This document shows positions 1-5,388 of a stretch of 5,388 nt of DNA, in pieces. Every line of letters starts with the position of its first letter. Positions within the stretch are counted from its first letter, which is position 1. Both the position numbers and the translations under genes were made by a program. Under the pieces are notes generated by a model that worked only from the letters and a program-made list of their open reading frames with translations, ran no database searches and had not been told where the DNA came from. The DNA lies in assembly GCA_031268685.1 (NCBI GenBank), contig JAIRWW010000288.1, forward strand, positions 1 to 5,388, written 5' to 3'. The DNA comes from Azoarcus sp. (GTDB taxonomy: Bacteria > Pseudomonadota > Gammaproteobacteria > Burkholderiales > Rhodocyclaceae).

Positions 1-116
1 CCAACCTCTCCGAGCGCAAGCTGATGACTTGCCTGAGTCGTCTCGGCTACGACATCGAAATCAAGGTGAAACCTGCCGCTGAACCGGTTGGGCATTTGAG
101 GCTGGCGCTCGCCTGA
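1..116 (+). CDS. C-terminal fragment of a probable XRE-family (HTH_37-like) antitoxin or regulator
   Basis: This open frame enters from the left edge (first full codon at 3) and ends at TGA 114-116, giving 37 visible residues. They begin NLSERKLMTCLSRLGYDIEI and end in GHLRLALA. From family knowledge, this matches the tail of small XRE-type helix-turn-helix proteins of the HTH_37 kind. In those, the recognition region is followed by a segment of the form 'RLM-x-x-L-x-x-LG-x-D-(V/I)-E-I-x-(V/I)-K-P' and a final 'G-H-L-(R/K)-(V/L)' strand. Such proteins are commonly antitoxins of HigBA/RelBE-like pairs, with the toxin gene encoded just upstream, which would lie outside this window. The DNA-binding helices are not visible, so regulator and antitoxin cannot be told apart. 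It ends 32 bases before tal on the same strand, so read-through into tal is possible. The family call is fairly secure; the toxin-antitoxin role is inferred. Confidence 0.65.
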   Translation, partial: NLSERKLMTCLSRLGYDIEIKVKPAAEPVGHLRLALA

Positions 117-134
117 TAACGATCTTTTCCGTAA

Positions 135-150
135 ATGATGTTGATATCAT
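135..150. repeat. Short inverted repeat overlapping the tal start codon
   Basis: The arms ATGAT (135-139) and ATCAT (146-150) are perfect complements around a 6-base spacer. The segment also contains the perfect 8-bp palindrome TGATATCA (142-149). The right arm covers the first two bases of the tal ATG. No good Shine-Dalgarno sequence precedes this start, so the repeat sits where a ribosome or a repressor would bind. It could be an operator half-site pair, a weak hairpin, or chance in an AT-rich gap. Confidence 0.3.
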
Positions 151-1225
151 GAATCCACTGCTTCAAGTCCGCGCTCTCGGCCAGCAGATCTGGCTCGACA
201 ATCTTTCCCGCGCTTTGCTCGACGGCGGGCAACTCGCCCATCTCATCGCTGTGGACGGTATCGCTGGCGTGACCACCAATCCGGCCATTTTCCAGAAGGC
301 CATTTCGGACGGACGCTATTACGGGGACGATATTGCCCGCCTCAAAAGTCAGGCGCTCACCGCTGAAGCGCGCTACGAGCAATTGGCGATTGCGGACGTG
401 CGGCGCGCTTGCGATTTGTTGCGCCCTTTGCATGTGCAGTCGCGTGGTGAAGCCGGTTACGTCAGTCTCGAAGTCTCTCCTGCGCTGGCCCACGATGCCG
501 AAGGCACGCTGGCTGCGGGGAAACGCATCCATGCCGAGGTCGACCGCCCCAATCTGTTGATAAAGGTGCCCGCTACCGCCGCCGGTCTGGTCGCGGTCGA
601 ACGCTTGATCGGCGAGGGCATCGGCGTCAACGTCACGTTGTTGTTTTCGCTCGCGCATGTCGAAGCCGCCGCCAGCGCCTATCTGCGCGGACTCGAACGC
701 TTGCGCGCCTCGGGCGGCGATCCGGGGCGGGTAATGTCGGTTGCCAGTTTGTTTCTCTCGCGGGTCGATACCTTTGTCGATGCACGCCTTGAAGCTCTTG
801 GCGGCGAGGCTCTGGCGCTGCGCGGACAGGCGGCGGTCGCGCTGGCGCGGCTTGCTTATTGCGCTTACCGTGACCGCTTCCACGGCCCGGCATTCGCGCC
901 GCTGCGCGCTGCGGGCGCTCGCCCGCAATACTTGTTGTGGGCCAGCACCGGCACTAAAAACCCGGCCTATAGCGATCTTCTTTATGTCGAGCCGCTGATC
1001 GGCCCTGAAACCATTGCCACGCTGCCCGATGCCACTTTGGCCGCCATGCGCGACCATGGCCGCGCCGTCGATGCTCTGTCGCACGAGTCCGGCACCGATC
1101 ACGCACTTCCAGGCAAGCTGGCCGCGCAGGGCATCGACTTGGGCGAAGCAGGCGAAATCCTACAGGCCGACGGTTTGGCGCAGTTCGAGCGCGCTTTTGC
1201 AAAATTGCTCGAACTCACTGCCTGA
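149..1225 (+). CDS. tal: Transaldolase
   Basis: This cytoplasmic enzyme moves a three-carbon dihydroxyacetone unit between sugar phosphates (sedoheptulose 7-phosphate plus glyceraldehyde 3-phosphate to erythrose 4-phosphate plus fructose 6-phosphate) in the non-oxidative pentose phosphate pathway. The 358-residue protein has the family's landmarks in order. Asp17 lies in IWLDNLSR, GVTTNPAIF (40-48) is the first transaldolase signature, and SLEVSP (106-111) carries the conserved Glu108. Lys139 in LLIKVPAT is the Schiff-base lysine, followed by NVTLLFS (161-167) and SVASLFLSRVD (197-207). The length fits the longer bacterial form (about 350-380 residues, often called the mycobacterial type) better than the roughly 317-residue E. 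coli TalB type. The ATG at 149 is chosen because the N-terminus then matches the family start. The two ATGs just upstream (135, 138) are out of frame. No clear Shine-Dalgarno is visible. It stands between an XRE-type gene and the flagellar operon and appears independent of both. Confidence 0.95.
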   Translation: MNPLLQVRALGQQIWLDNLSRALLDGGQLAHLIAVDGIAGVTTNPAIFQKAISDGRYYGDDIARLKSQALTAEARYEQLAIADVRRACDLLRPLHVQSRGEAGYVSLEVSPALAHDAEGTLAAGKRIHAEVDRPNLLIKVPATAAGLVAVERLIGEGIGVNVTLLFSLAHVEAAASAYLRGLERLRASGGDPGRVMSVASLFLSRVDTFVDARLEALGGEALALRGQAAVALARLAYCAYRDRFHGPAFAPLRAAGARPQYLLWASTGTKNPAYSDLLYVEPLIGPETIATLPDATLAAMRDHGRAVDALSHESGTDHALPGKLAAQGIDLGEAGEILQADGLAQFERAFAKLLELTA

Positions 1226-1259
1226 GATACCGTCCGCGATCTTTTTGGCCGCTTGCGCT

Positions 1260-1278
1260 GCCGTTGGAAAATGGCTTT
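1260..1278 (+). terminator. Possible intrinsic terminator or hairpin after tal
   Basis: The segment GCCGTT (1260-1265), loop GGAA (1266-1269), AATGGC (1270-1275) folds into a 6-bp stem with one G-T wobble and a GNRA-type tetraloop. It is followed by TTT (1276-1278), with a longer run of five Ts further on at 1287-1291. It lies 35 bases after the tal stop, which is the right place for a tal terminator. The stem is short and the immediate U-tract is weak, so efficient termination is uncertain. Confidence 0.35.
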
Positions 1279-1289
1279 GCCGGTCGTTT

Positions 1290-1315
1290 TTGCCGCCTCG
1301 ATGTTGCGGCGGCGA
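1290..1315. repeat. GC-rich inverted repeat upstream of the flgK promoter
   Basis: TTGCCGCC (1290-1297) pairs with GGCGGCGA (1308-1315) across a 10-base spacer: eight pairs, one of them a G-T wobble. No T-run follows on either strand, so it does not read as an intrinsic terminator. Its centre is roughly 115 bases upstream of the start point predicted from the sigma-54 promoter. That is in the range where enhancer-binding activators of sigma-54 usually sit. The regulatory role is inference from position and symmetry only. Confidence 0.4.
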
Positions 1316-1392
1316 TGTTCCCCGTGCTTCCTGCGTCTGCCGTCAGTTTGCTTTCAATGGCTTGCGACGCTTGCCGCTGGCGGTTTTCCTGC

Positions 1393-1407
1393 TGGCAGGC
1401 TTCTTGC
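1393..1407 (+). promoter_or_regulatory. Predicted sigma-54 (RpoN) promoter of the flgK-flgL operon
   Basis: The sequence TGGCAGG, four bases, TTGC carries the invariant GG (1394-1395) and GC (1406-1407) of the -24 and -12 elements with exactly ten bases between them. Against the consensus (C/T)TGGCACG-N4-TTGC(A/T), the core differs at one base (C to G at 1398); the base after TTGC is G instead of A or T, and the preceding C at 1392 also fits. Transcription would begin near 1419, leaving a leader of about 26 bases that contains the flgK ribosome binding site. Sigma-54 promoters need an AAA+ activator; for flagellar genes this is typically a FleQ/FlrC-type protein, which is not encoded in the window. 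Confidence 0.65.
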
Positions 1408-1433
1408 GTGTAAAGGGCGCTCAGTCGTAAATC

Positions 1434-1439
1434 GGGGAA
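1434..1439 (+). promoter_or_regulatory. Ribosome binding site that fixes the flgK start
   Basis: GGGGAA ends five bases before the ATG at 1445. It supports that start over the upstream in-frame ATGs (the first at 1253), which would lie ahead of the predicted promoter and add residues foreign to the FlgK family. Confidence 0.6.
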
Positions 1440-1444
1440 TTGCT

Positions 1445-3430
1445 ATGTCTAGCCTGCTCAATATCGGACTCAGCGGCGTCAATGCCGCGCAGGGCCATTT
1501 GGTGACGACCAGTCACAATATCGCCAATGCCGATACCAATGGCTACCACCGCCAGCGGCTTATCCAGAGTGCGCAGGATGGGTGGTTCAGCGGGGCCGGG
1601 TTTTTCGGCAATGGCACCCGGATGGTGGCTGTCACGCGGGCTTACGATCAATTTCTCGAAAACCAGGTGTTGAGCGCGGGAACGCAGAAGTCTGCGTATT
1701 CTGTTTATGCTGCGCAAATTAGCCAGATCGACAATTTGCTCGCCGACCCCACCGCTGGCCTCAGTCCGGCCATGGATGCTTTTTTCGCGGGGATGCAGGA
1801 GGTGGCATCCAACCCGACGAGCACGGAGGCGCGGCAGGCGCTGTTGTCCAGCGCGCAGGCGCTGACAGGGCGTTTCAATAGTCTCGACACATATTTGAAT
1901 GAAATCCGCGAAGGGGTGGAATACGATATTCGCAGCACCGTGGAGCAGATAAATACGTATGCCAAGAATATCGCCGAACTCAATCAGCGCATCGTCGTCG
2001 CGCAGGCGGGCGGGGCGGGAACGCCGGCCAACGATCTGCTCGATCAGCGCTGGCAGCTGATCAGCGAACTTAATAATCTGGTCGGAGTGAATACCAGCGT
2101 GCATGAGGATGGCACGCTGTCGGTGTATATCGGTTCCGGGCAGACTCTGGTGCAGGGCAATACTGTTGCCATGCTGGCGGCGGTGCAAGGAAAAGCCGAT
2201 CCGCAAAGCTGCGATATAGCGCTGCTTGCGCCGAATGGTACGGAGATTGTGCTGCCCGAGCGGCTGTTTAACGGCGGGCAGCTTGCGGGATTGCTCGATT
2301 TCCGGAGCGAATCGCTTAATGCGACGCAAAACCGCCTGGGCATGATCGCGGTGTCGCTCGCTTCTGCGTTCAACAACCAGCACAAGCTGGGGGTTGATCT
2401 CGAAGGCGCGTTGGGGATGGACTTCTTCAGCCTGTCCGCGCCGCGCGTCATTCCGTCCGGGGCGCTTACAGTGGCCTTCGATTTCGATGCCAGCAACTCG
2501 GCGGATGATATCGCCAGCCTCGGCCAATTTACCGATAGCGATTACGAACTGCGCTATGACGGGACGAATTACACCTTGGTCAATCTGAATACCAAGGCCA
2601 GCAAGACGCTCAGCGTGCCGAACGATACGTTCGAGGGCTTGAGAATAGACCTTTCCGCATCGACGATGACAGCCGGGCAGACGGCGCTCATCCAGCCCAC
2701 GCGCTGCGCAGCGCGCGATATTTCGGTGGCTGTTACCGATCCGCGCAAGGTTGCCGCGGGCTGCCCGGTGATTGGCGATGTGCCGGTCGGCAATACGGGC
2801 GATGGCAAATTGTCGGGCATCGTCATGAGCGATGTCTCCGGCGCGCTCACTACAACGCCTTATCCCTGGAATGTGGAATTGAGTTTCAGCGGCGGCAGCT
2901 TGACGCTGTCCTCGACGCCGGGCGGCTTCAGCATTGCCAACGCCGATGGCAGCACGCCAGCGACTTACAATCCGTCCGCCGATGCTGCTGGCAAGGTATA
3001 TACCGTGACCGGCCCCGGCGGCTTCACATTCAACTTTACTTTCTCGGGCACGCCCGGCAACGGCGATAAATTCAGCCTGCGCCCGACCGAGGCGGGCATC
3101 GCCGACAGCCGCAACGCCAATCTGCTCGGCGCGCTGCAAAACACCAAGCTGCTGTTCAACGGCGGTTCCGGCCCGACCGCCACGCTGGGCATGGCGTATT
3201 CGCAATTGGTCAATAAAGTCGGCAACAAGACGAAAGAGGTGCAGGCTGGCGAGCAAGCCCAGACCGCGCTCTACACCCAGGCGTGCGAAGCGCGCGATTC
3301 GTTGTCGGCGGTAAATTTAGATGAAGAAGCGGCCAATCTCATCCGTTATCAGCAGGCTTACCAAGCTTCTGGGCGGGTGATGTCAATCGCTCAGCGCCTG
3401 TTCGACGAAATCATTTCGATAGCGCGCTGA
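1445..3430 (+). CDS. flgK: Flagellar hook-associated protein 1 (FlgK)
   Basis: FlgK is the first hook-filament junction protein. It is exported by the flagellar type III system and capped onto the hook tip, where FlgL then joins it. With the start at 1445 the protein has 661 residues, longer than E. coli FlgK (547), as FlgK proteins with larger variable central domains are. The N-terminus holds the rod/hook/HAP motif: LLNIGLSGVNAAQ (4-16) and SHNIANADTNGYHRQR (23-38). The C-terminus holds the matching coiled segment, with VNLDEEAANLIRYQQAYQAS starting at 623. The central part contains a beta-rich module with DYEL at 366-369 and QPT ending at 419, a DPRKVAAG segment near 432-439, and a second module ending in SGTPGNGDKF (534-543). 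Four cysteines (256, 421, 440, 614) are unusual for an axial flagellar protein. flgL follows after 23 bases. Identity is secure. Confidence 0.96.
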   Translation: MSSLLNIGLSGVNAAQGHLVTTSHNIANADTNGYHRQRLIQSAQDGWFSGAGFFGNGTRMVAVTRAYDQFLENQVLSAGTQKSAYSVYAAQISQIDNLLADPTAGLSPAMDAFFAGMQEVASNPTSTEARQALLSSAQALTGRFNSLDTYLNEIREGVEYDIRSTVEQINTYAKNIAELNQRIVVAQAGGAGTPANDLLDQRWQLISELNNLVGVNTSVHEDGTLSVYIGSGQTLVQGNTVAMLAAVQGKADPQSCDIALLAPNGTEIVLPERLFNGGQLAGLLDFRSESLNATQNRLGMIAVSLASAFNNQHKLGVDLEGALGMDFFSLSAPRVIPSGALTVAFDFDASNSADDIASLGQFTDSDYELRYDGTNYTLVNLNTKASKTLSVPNDTFEGLRIDLSASTMTAGQTALIQPTRCAARDISVAVTDPRKVAAGCPVIGDVPVGNTGDGKLSGIVMSDVSGALTTTPYPWNVELSFSGGSLTLSSTPGGFSIANADGSTPATYNPSADAAGKVYTVTGPGGFTFNFTFSGTPGNGDKFSLRPTEAGIADSRNANLLGALQNTKLLFNGGSGPTATLGMAYSQLVNKVGNKTKEVQAGEQAQTALYTQACEARDSLSAVNLDEEAANLIRYQQAYQASGRVMSIAQRLFDEIISIAR

Positions 3431-3453
3431 AAACGGATAGATAGGAGACGATC

Positions 3454-4656
3454 ATGCGTGTTTCAAGCAATATGATCTATGACCGGGGTGTATCTTCGAT
3501 GCAGTCGCTCTGGTCGAGCGCCTTGCACGCACACCAGGAAATATCCACTAGCCGCCGCGTGTTGACCCCGGCGGACGACCCGATAGCAGCGGCCCGCGCG
3601 CTCGACGTTTCCCAGTCGCGCAGCATCAACAGTCAATTCCGAACCAATCAGGATTATTCCAGCGACCATCTCAATCTGTTGGAAAACCGGCTGGCGGGTA
3701 TCGGCGATATTTTGCAATACGTGCGCGACCGTGCGGTTTCCGCAGGTGATGGCGTTCTCGATCAGGAAGAGTTGGATTTCATCGCCACCGACATGCGCTC
3801 GCAATTCGATTCTCTGCTCTCGCTTGCCAATACGCGGGATGCCGCTGGCGATTTTCTGTTTTCTGGCTACCGGGCTGATGTGCAGCCGTTTCAGGGCAGC
3901 TACGGCAATGTCCATTACGAAGGCGACCAGGGCACGCGGACAATGCAGGTTTCATCGACGCGCTTCATGCCGGTGAGTTTGCCGGGATCGGATGTGTTCG
4001 ACAATACCCGCACGCTGGAAGGTTCCATAAACACATTCGCGGGCAAGAGCAATAGCGGCGGCGCTACGGCAACAACCGTTTTCGACCCGGCTCAGCCTGA
4101 TGCGGCAAATATCGGACGGCGTTACGAAGTACGGTTCAACGGCACGGGCTACGATGTCACCGAGTACCAGCCCGGCAATGCTTCGCCGGTGACGGTGACG
4201 CCGGTGACGGTGACGCCTGGGCCGCCCGACACTGTGGAATTCAACGGCCTGAAAATGGAAGTCTCAGGCACGCCGGGCAGTGGCGATGCGTTCGACGTCT
4301 TTGTCGCTTCCAAAGACGTGTTCGCCAATATGGCGATTTTCATCGATACCCTCGAAAGGCCGGGGAGCAGTGGCGTTATCAGCGGCGTGCAGTTCGCCAT
4401 CGGCAATGTCGACGCCGCGCTCAATACAACTTTGCGCGTGCGCGCTCAGGTCGGCTCGCAGATGACAGAGCTTGAGCAATTGGACAATCTGACCAGCAAC
4501 ATGGATTTGCAATATGCAAAAACCTTGTCGCGCTTGCAGGATTGCGATTACGCCGAGGTTATGTCCCGCCTGACGCAACTGCAAACGAATCTTGAAGCTG
4601 CGCAATTGTCGTTCATGAAAGTCAGCGGGCTGTCGCTGTTCAACTTCCTGCAATGA
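3454..4656 (+). CDS. flgL: Flagellar hook-associated protein 3 (FlgL)
   Basis: FlgL is the second junction protein. It links the FlgK layer to the flagellin filament outside the cell and is exported by the flagellar type III system. The 400-residue protein has a flagellin-type N-terminus (MRVSSNMIYDRG, then EISTSRRVLTPADDPIAAAR), the GDFLFSGYR segment typical of FlgL, and the family's C-terminal helix ending AAQLSFMKVSGLSLFNFLQ. It is longer than E. coli FlgL (317); the extra length is in the middle. There a module RYEVRFNG (223-230) through SGTPGSGDAF (271-280) echoes modules in FlgK and includes a 15-bp tandem duplication. AGGAG (3443-3447) lies six bases before the ATG. The 23-base gap from flgK and the 18-base gap to the lipoprotein gene suggest co-transcription. 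It has a single cysteine, at 364. Confidence 0.95.
   Translation: MRVSSNMIYDRGVSSMQSLWSSALHAHQEISTSRRVLTPADDPIAAARALDVSQSRSINSQFRTNQDYSSDHLNLLENRLAGIGDILQYVRDRAVSAGDGVLDQEELDFIATDMRSQFDSLLSLANTRDAAGDFLFSGYRADVQPFQGSYGNVHYEGDQGTRTMQVSSTRFMPVSLPGSDVFDNTRTLEGSINTFAGKSNSGGATATTVFDPAQPDAANIGRRYEVRFNGTGYDVTEYQPGNASPVTVTPVTVTPGPPDTVEFNGLKMEVSGTPGSGDAFDVFVASKDVFANMAIFIDTLERPGSSGVISGVQFAIGNVDAALNTTLRVRAQVGSQMTELEQLDNLTSNMDLQYAKTLSRLQDCDYAEVMSRLTQLQTNLEAAQLSFMKVSGLSLFNFLQ
4186..4215 (+). repeat. 15-bp perfect tandem duplication inside flgL
   Basis: CCGGTGACGGTGACG occurs twice back to back (4186-4200 and 4201-4215). Each copy contains GGTGAC-type sub-repeats. In frame it encodes PVTVT twice (residues 245-254) in the surface-variable middle of FlgL, so gain or loss of a copy would keep the reading frame. 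Slipped-strand replication is the likely origin. Confidence 0.85.
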
Positions 4657-4674
4657 GCGGGAAAAGGTGCAATC

Positions 4675-5157
4675 ATGAAACGCGCCATTTTGCTACTAAT
4701 TGTTTTTGTCGCCTTACTGCTCTCGTCCGGGTGCGCCTGGGTGCGAAACCATGGCGATTTTCTGCAAGAAAATAGTGGTTCCGCTGCTGGAGCCGTCGGT
4801 CTGGCGTGGATGGCGAAGCAGCTCCAATACCTGAAGCCCGAATATCTCGCGGGCGGGCTGCTTGCTTACGGCATTTACGATCCGCTTGCGCCGACTTGGG
4901 AGATTCGCGTCACGGAACTCGATGCCGGGCATTGCCGCATCGGCCTCGACATGAAACGGCTCGCCACTGGCGGAGACGGCGAAGCGCGCCAAATTTTCGT
5001 CCGCGTCGCGCATGCGCTGGTGGAGAAAGGCGGCTATACCGGATTCGATGAACTGCGCTACACGGAAGGAATCGAATCGACCCGTCCTTTTGCGCATCGC
5101 ACGGCCATGGGGGAGATTCGGCTGGTGAAATCGCGGCATTTCCCGGAGTTGTTATAA
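4675..5157 (+). CDS. Putative lipoprotein of unknown function, downstream of flgL
   Basis: I do not recognise the family. The 160-residue product starts with a basic MKR, a hydrophobic stretch (4-16) and a lipobox-like LSSGC with Cys20. This predicts signal peptidase II cleavage and a lipidated mature protein of 141 residues. The -3 residue is Ser instead of the usual Leu, so the lipobox is imperfect. Residue +2 is Ala, not Asp, which by the enterobacterial Lol rule favours the outer membrane. A Gly/Ala-rich, mildly hydrophobic stretch (35-68) precedes a soluble C-terminal part (72-160) that looks mixed alpha/beta, with WEIRVTELD (75-83), a second Cys at 87, and a basic tail. AAGG (4664-4667) stands seven bases before the ATG, and the 18-base gap to flgL implies one operon. 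A role linked to the flagellum or envelope is inferred from position only. Coding is well supported by its start, signal and length. Confidence 0.8.
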   Translation: MKRAILLLIVFVALLLSSGCAWVRNHGDFLQENSGSAAGAVGLAWMAKQLQYLKPEYLAGGLLAYGIYDPLAPTWEIRVTELDAGHCRIGLDMKRLATGGDGEARQIFVRVAHALVEKGGYTGFDELRYTEGIESTRPFAHRTAMGEIRLVKSRHFPELL

Positions 5158-5235
5158 ACGGTAGCTGCCGCGAGGCTTTGTCCATTGGTCTTGTGCCCGG
5201 TGGATTACGAACGATGTGCCGGAGCGGCTATCTGC

Positions 5236-5255
5236 AAAAACGAGAAAAACCCGTT
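5236..5255 (-). terminator. Weak candidate terminator at the end of the E2 gene
   Basis: Read on the minus strand, AACGGG, a loop of five Ts, and CTCGTT form a 6-bp stem with one G-T wobble (5239-5255). It runs straight into Ts, giving five in a row at 5236-5240. The stem begins inside the TAA stop codon of the convergent gene. The pairing works on the minus-strand transcript but is broken on the plus strand (A opposite C), which fits the gene's direction. The stem is short, so this is tentative. I see no matching terminator for the plus-strand operon in 5158-5235. Confidence 0.3.
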
Positions 5256-5388
5256 AAAGCGTTATCCGTCGGAAATCCGCCAGCAATTGTGCGAGATACA
5301 CATTGAACCGAGTTGCCAGCGCGCCGTCGATTGCGCGGTGATCGGCTGTGAGCGAGAGTGGCAGGATCAGTCTGGGCCGGAACGATTC
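5254..5388 (-). CDS. aceF: C-terminal fragment of dihydrolipoamide acetyltransferase (pyruvate dehydrogenase E2)
   Basis: The minus strand reads 44 residues from the right edge to TAA at 5254-5256. They begin [20 protein letters not shown] and end [14 protein letters not shown]. This is the end of the E2 catalytic domain. The HxxxDG active-site motif is present as HRAIDG (the His codon is at 5338-5340 on the plus strand), with the Asp four residues on. The final LADFRRITL resembles the AceF-type ending (E. coli LSDIRRLVM), which favours pyruvate over 2-oxoglutarate or branched-chain E2. The enzyme transfers acetyl groups from lipoyl-lysine to CoA in the cytoplasmic pyruvate dehydrogenase complex. 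The lipoyl and E1/E3-binding domains lie outside the window. It is convergent with the flagellar operon across a 96-base gap. Confidence 0.85.
   Translation of the reverse strand, partial: ESFRPRLILPLSLTADHRAIDGALATRFNVYLAQLLADFRRITL

Noticed and set aside
47..1102. A 351-codon open frame on the minus strand, opposite tal
   Set aside because: It is antisense to a clear transaldolase, with a low-complexity translation and no family features, so it is treated as a shadow.
1225..1246. AGAT...ATCT hairpin followed by five Ts right after the tal stop
   Set aside because: It has only four pairs with a 10-base loop and no inner pairing, too weak to call. The hairpin at 1260-1275 is a better candidate.
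1315..1413. A small open frame of 32 codons (MFPVLPASAV...) in the tal-flgK gap
   Set aside because: It has no ribosome binding site, an odd Cys/Trp-rich tail, overlaps the sigma-54 promoter, and nothing supports its translation.
1411..1437. TAAAG at 1411-1415 as the -35 of a sigma-28 promoter for flgK
   Set aside because: At the required spacing the -10 region (1430-1437) does not resemble GCCGATAA, while the overlapping sigma-54 element is a far better match.
1253..1444. A 64-residue N-terminal extension of FlgK from an upstream in-frame ATG
   Set aside because: FlgK is exported with its N-terminus near the MSSLLNIGLSG start. The extension would lie upstream of the predicted promoter, and a good ribosome binding site precedes 1445.
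1421..3256. A 611-codon open frame on the minus strand, opposite flgK
   Set aside because: It lies wholly antisense to a certain flgK. Its translation is rich in Arg, Ala, Gln and Ile without recognisable domains, as expected for a shadow frame in GC-biased coding DNA. Its length is notable but not enough by itself.
5158..5235. Search for a terminator of the flgK-flgL-lipoprotein operon
   Set aside because: Only 3-4 bp stems (for example GCCG-GAG-CGGC at the 5220s) without a T-run on the plus strand were seen, so nothing supportable was found.

Overview
The window looks like an ordinary stretch of a moderately GC-rich, motile Gram-negative chromosome, most likely a betaproteobacterium. The protein sequences suggest the Nitrosomonadales/Gallionellaceae neighbourhood, but that is recognition from memory and was not checked by any search. 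The support is a FlgK and a FlgL of proteobacterial type, a lipoprotein signal, an AceF-like pyruvate dehydrogenase E2 tail, and a sigma-54-type promoter upstream of a flagellar operon.

Layout, left to right. Positions 1-116 hold the C-terminal 37 codons of a small protein that resembles XRE-family antitoxins or regulators. Only 32 bases later comes a complete transaldolase gene (149-1225). The gap that follows (1226-1444, 219 bases) contains no convincing gene but is structured: a hairpin that could end tal transcription, a strong GC-rich inverted repeat, and a near-consensus sigma-54 (-24/-12) promoter about 26 bases ahead of the flgK start. Next come flgK (1445-3430), flgL (3454-4656) and an unrecognised small lipoprotein gene (4675-5157). 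They lie on one strand with gaps of 23 and 18 bases, so they are probably one operon. The convergent gene at the right edge, on the minus strand (5254-5388), is the last 44 codons of the E2 subunit of pyruvate dehydrogenase.

How the genes work together. FlgK and FlgL are the two hook-filament junction proteins. They are exported through the flagellar type III apparatus and assemble in order on the hook tip before flagellin is added. Here they appear as a unit with its own predicted sigma-54 promoter, directly behind a metabolic gene and not behind flgJ, so this pair seems to be controlled separately from the hook-basal-body genes. The lipoprotein riding behind flgL is the least understood item in the window. 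Transaldolase and pyruvate dehydrogenase are central carbon metabolism neighbours with no evident functional link to the flagellar genes.

I see no mobile element, CRISPR array, tRNA or rRNA gene, and no clear sign of an undescribed multi-gene system. The points most worth a second look are the sigma-54 promoter with its upstream inverted repeat, the orphan lipoprotein, and a 15-bp tandem duplication inside flgL.
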